Shown piece after piece: positions 5,375 to 5,748 of a stretch of 5,748 bases of DNA. The DNA lies in assembly GCA_017989885.1 (NCBI GenBank), contig JAGNPA010000139.1, positions 1-5,748 of the forward strand, in the 5' to 3' direction. This DNA comes from Aquabacterium sp. (GTDB lineage: Bacteria; Pseudomonadota; Gammaproteobacteria; Burkholderiales; Burkholderiaceae_C). Under the pieces are notes generated by a model. The model ran no database searches. It was not told where the DNA came from and saw nothing but the letters and a program-made list of their open reading frames with translations. The translations under genes and the position numbers were made by a program. Numbering within the stretch: the first letter of the stretch is position 1; every line of letters starts with the position of its first letter.

Positions 5375-5748
5375 ATGAGTCTGCTCAAATCCGCGTCCAT
5401 CGTTTCCCTGCTGACCCTGGCGTCACGCATCACCGGTCTGGTTCGGGAGCTGCTGATCGCCGCGGCCTTCGGGGCCAGCGCCACCACCGACGCCTTCAAC
5501 GTGGCGTTCCGCATTCCCAATCTGCTGCGCCGCCTGTTTGCCGAGGGCGCCTTCTCGCAGGCCTTTGTGCCCATCCTGGCCGAAAGCCGTACCCAGCAAG
5601 GCGACCAGGCCACCCACGATCTGGTCAATGCCGTGGGCACCGTCTTGTTCGTGGCCCTGGCGATCACTTGCGTGCTGGGCGTGGTCGGCGCGCCCGTGCT
5701 GGTCTGGGTCATGGCCTCGGGTTTGAAAGAGAGCGGCGGTTTTGATGC
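5375..5748 (+). CDS. murJ: Lipid II flippase MurJ, N-terminal part
   Basis: Inner-membrane MOP-superfamily transporter that flips lipid II to the periplasm for peptidoglycan synthesis; older name MviN. Only the first 124 codons of a roughly 510-residue, 14-helix protein are in the window, and the frame is open to the edge. The N-terminus MSLLKSASIVSLLTLASRIT aligns without gaps to E. coli MurJ (MNLLKS...), which fixes the ATG as the start. Residues important in E. coli MurJ are at the same numbers: Arg18, Arg24, Asp39, Arg52 and Arg53, in the context DAFNVAFRIPNLLRRLFAEG (39-58), followed by AFSQAFVPILAE (59-70). TM1 covers about 6-32, and another helix is evident near 92-115 (VGTVLFVALAITCVLGVVGA region). 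The gene is divergent from rpsT and has no Shine-Dalgarno; a TATAAT sits directly before the ATG. Confidence 0.96.
   Translation, partial: MSLLKSASIVSLLTLASRITGLVRELLIAAAFGASATTDAFNVAFRIPNLLRRLFAEGAFSQAFVPILAESRTQQGDQATHDLVNAVGTVLFVALAITCVLGVVGAPVLVWVMASGLKESGGFD

Overview
The window looks like ordinary core chromosome from a high-GC betaproteobacterium of the order Burkholderiales, probably Comamonadaceae or a close relative. The evidence is GC-rich codon use, a ribosomal protein S20 of the betaproteobacterial type (N-terminal Lys/Arg-rich arm, conserved HKNKAAR), a DUF3579 gene (a small family I know mainly from betaproteobacteria), and the neighbourhood arginine genes / DUF3579 / rpsT / murJ, which I recall as recurrent in this order. 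I see no mobile element, CRISPR array, tRNA or rRNA.

Layout from left to right. On the minus strand, argF (ornithine carbamoyltransferase, cut at its 3' end by the window edge) follows argD (acetylornithine aminotransferase). Their stop and start codons overlap, so they form one arginine-biosynthesis operon transcribed leftwards. A 338-bp divergent intergenic region (2099-2436) separates argD from a rightward gene for a DUF3579 protein and is rich in inverted repeats. The DUF3579 gene converges on a leftward gene for a methyl-accepting chemotaxis protein (MCP); a bidirectional terminator between them is built partly from the last codons of the DUF3579 gene. The MCP is a Tsr/Tar-type membrane receptor with a C-terminal CheR-docking-like pentapeptide. 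Upstream of it lies the leftward rpsT gene with its own promoter, a structured 3' UTR and a strong terminator. Finally murJ (lipid II flippase) starts rightwards, divergent from rpsT, and runs off the right edge after 124 complete codons.

Functionally the genes are housekeeping (arginine synthesis, translation, peptidoglycan export) plus one chemoreceptor that appears to sit as an extra cassette between DUF3579 and rpsT. I find no convincing new multi-gene system. The most interesting signals are non-coding: a consensus TATAAT placed so that murJ mRNA should start at the A of its ATG (leaderless); terminator-like hairpins in both divergent leaders of the argD/DUF3579 intergenic region; four copies of GGCGCAG there, arranged as two inverted pairs; a GAAAC-N4-GTTTC dyad resembling PsrA-type operators; and a cluster of TGACG motifs in front of the MCP gene. 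The only protein of unknown function is the DUF3579 member.
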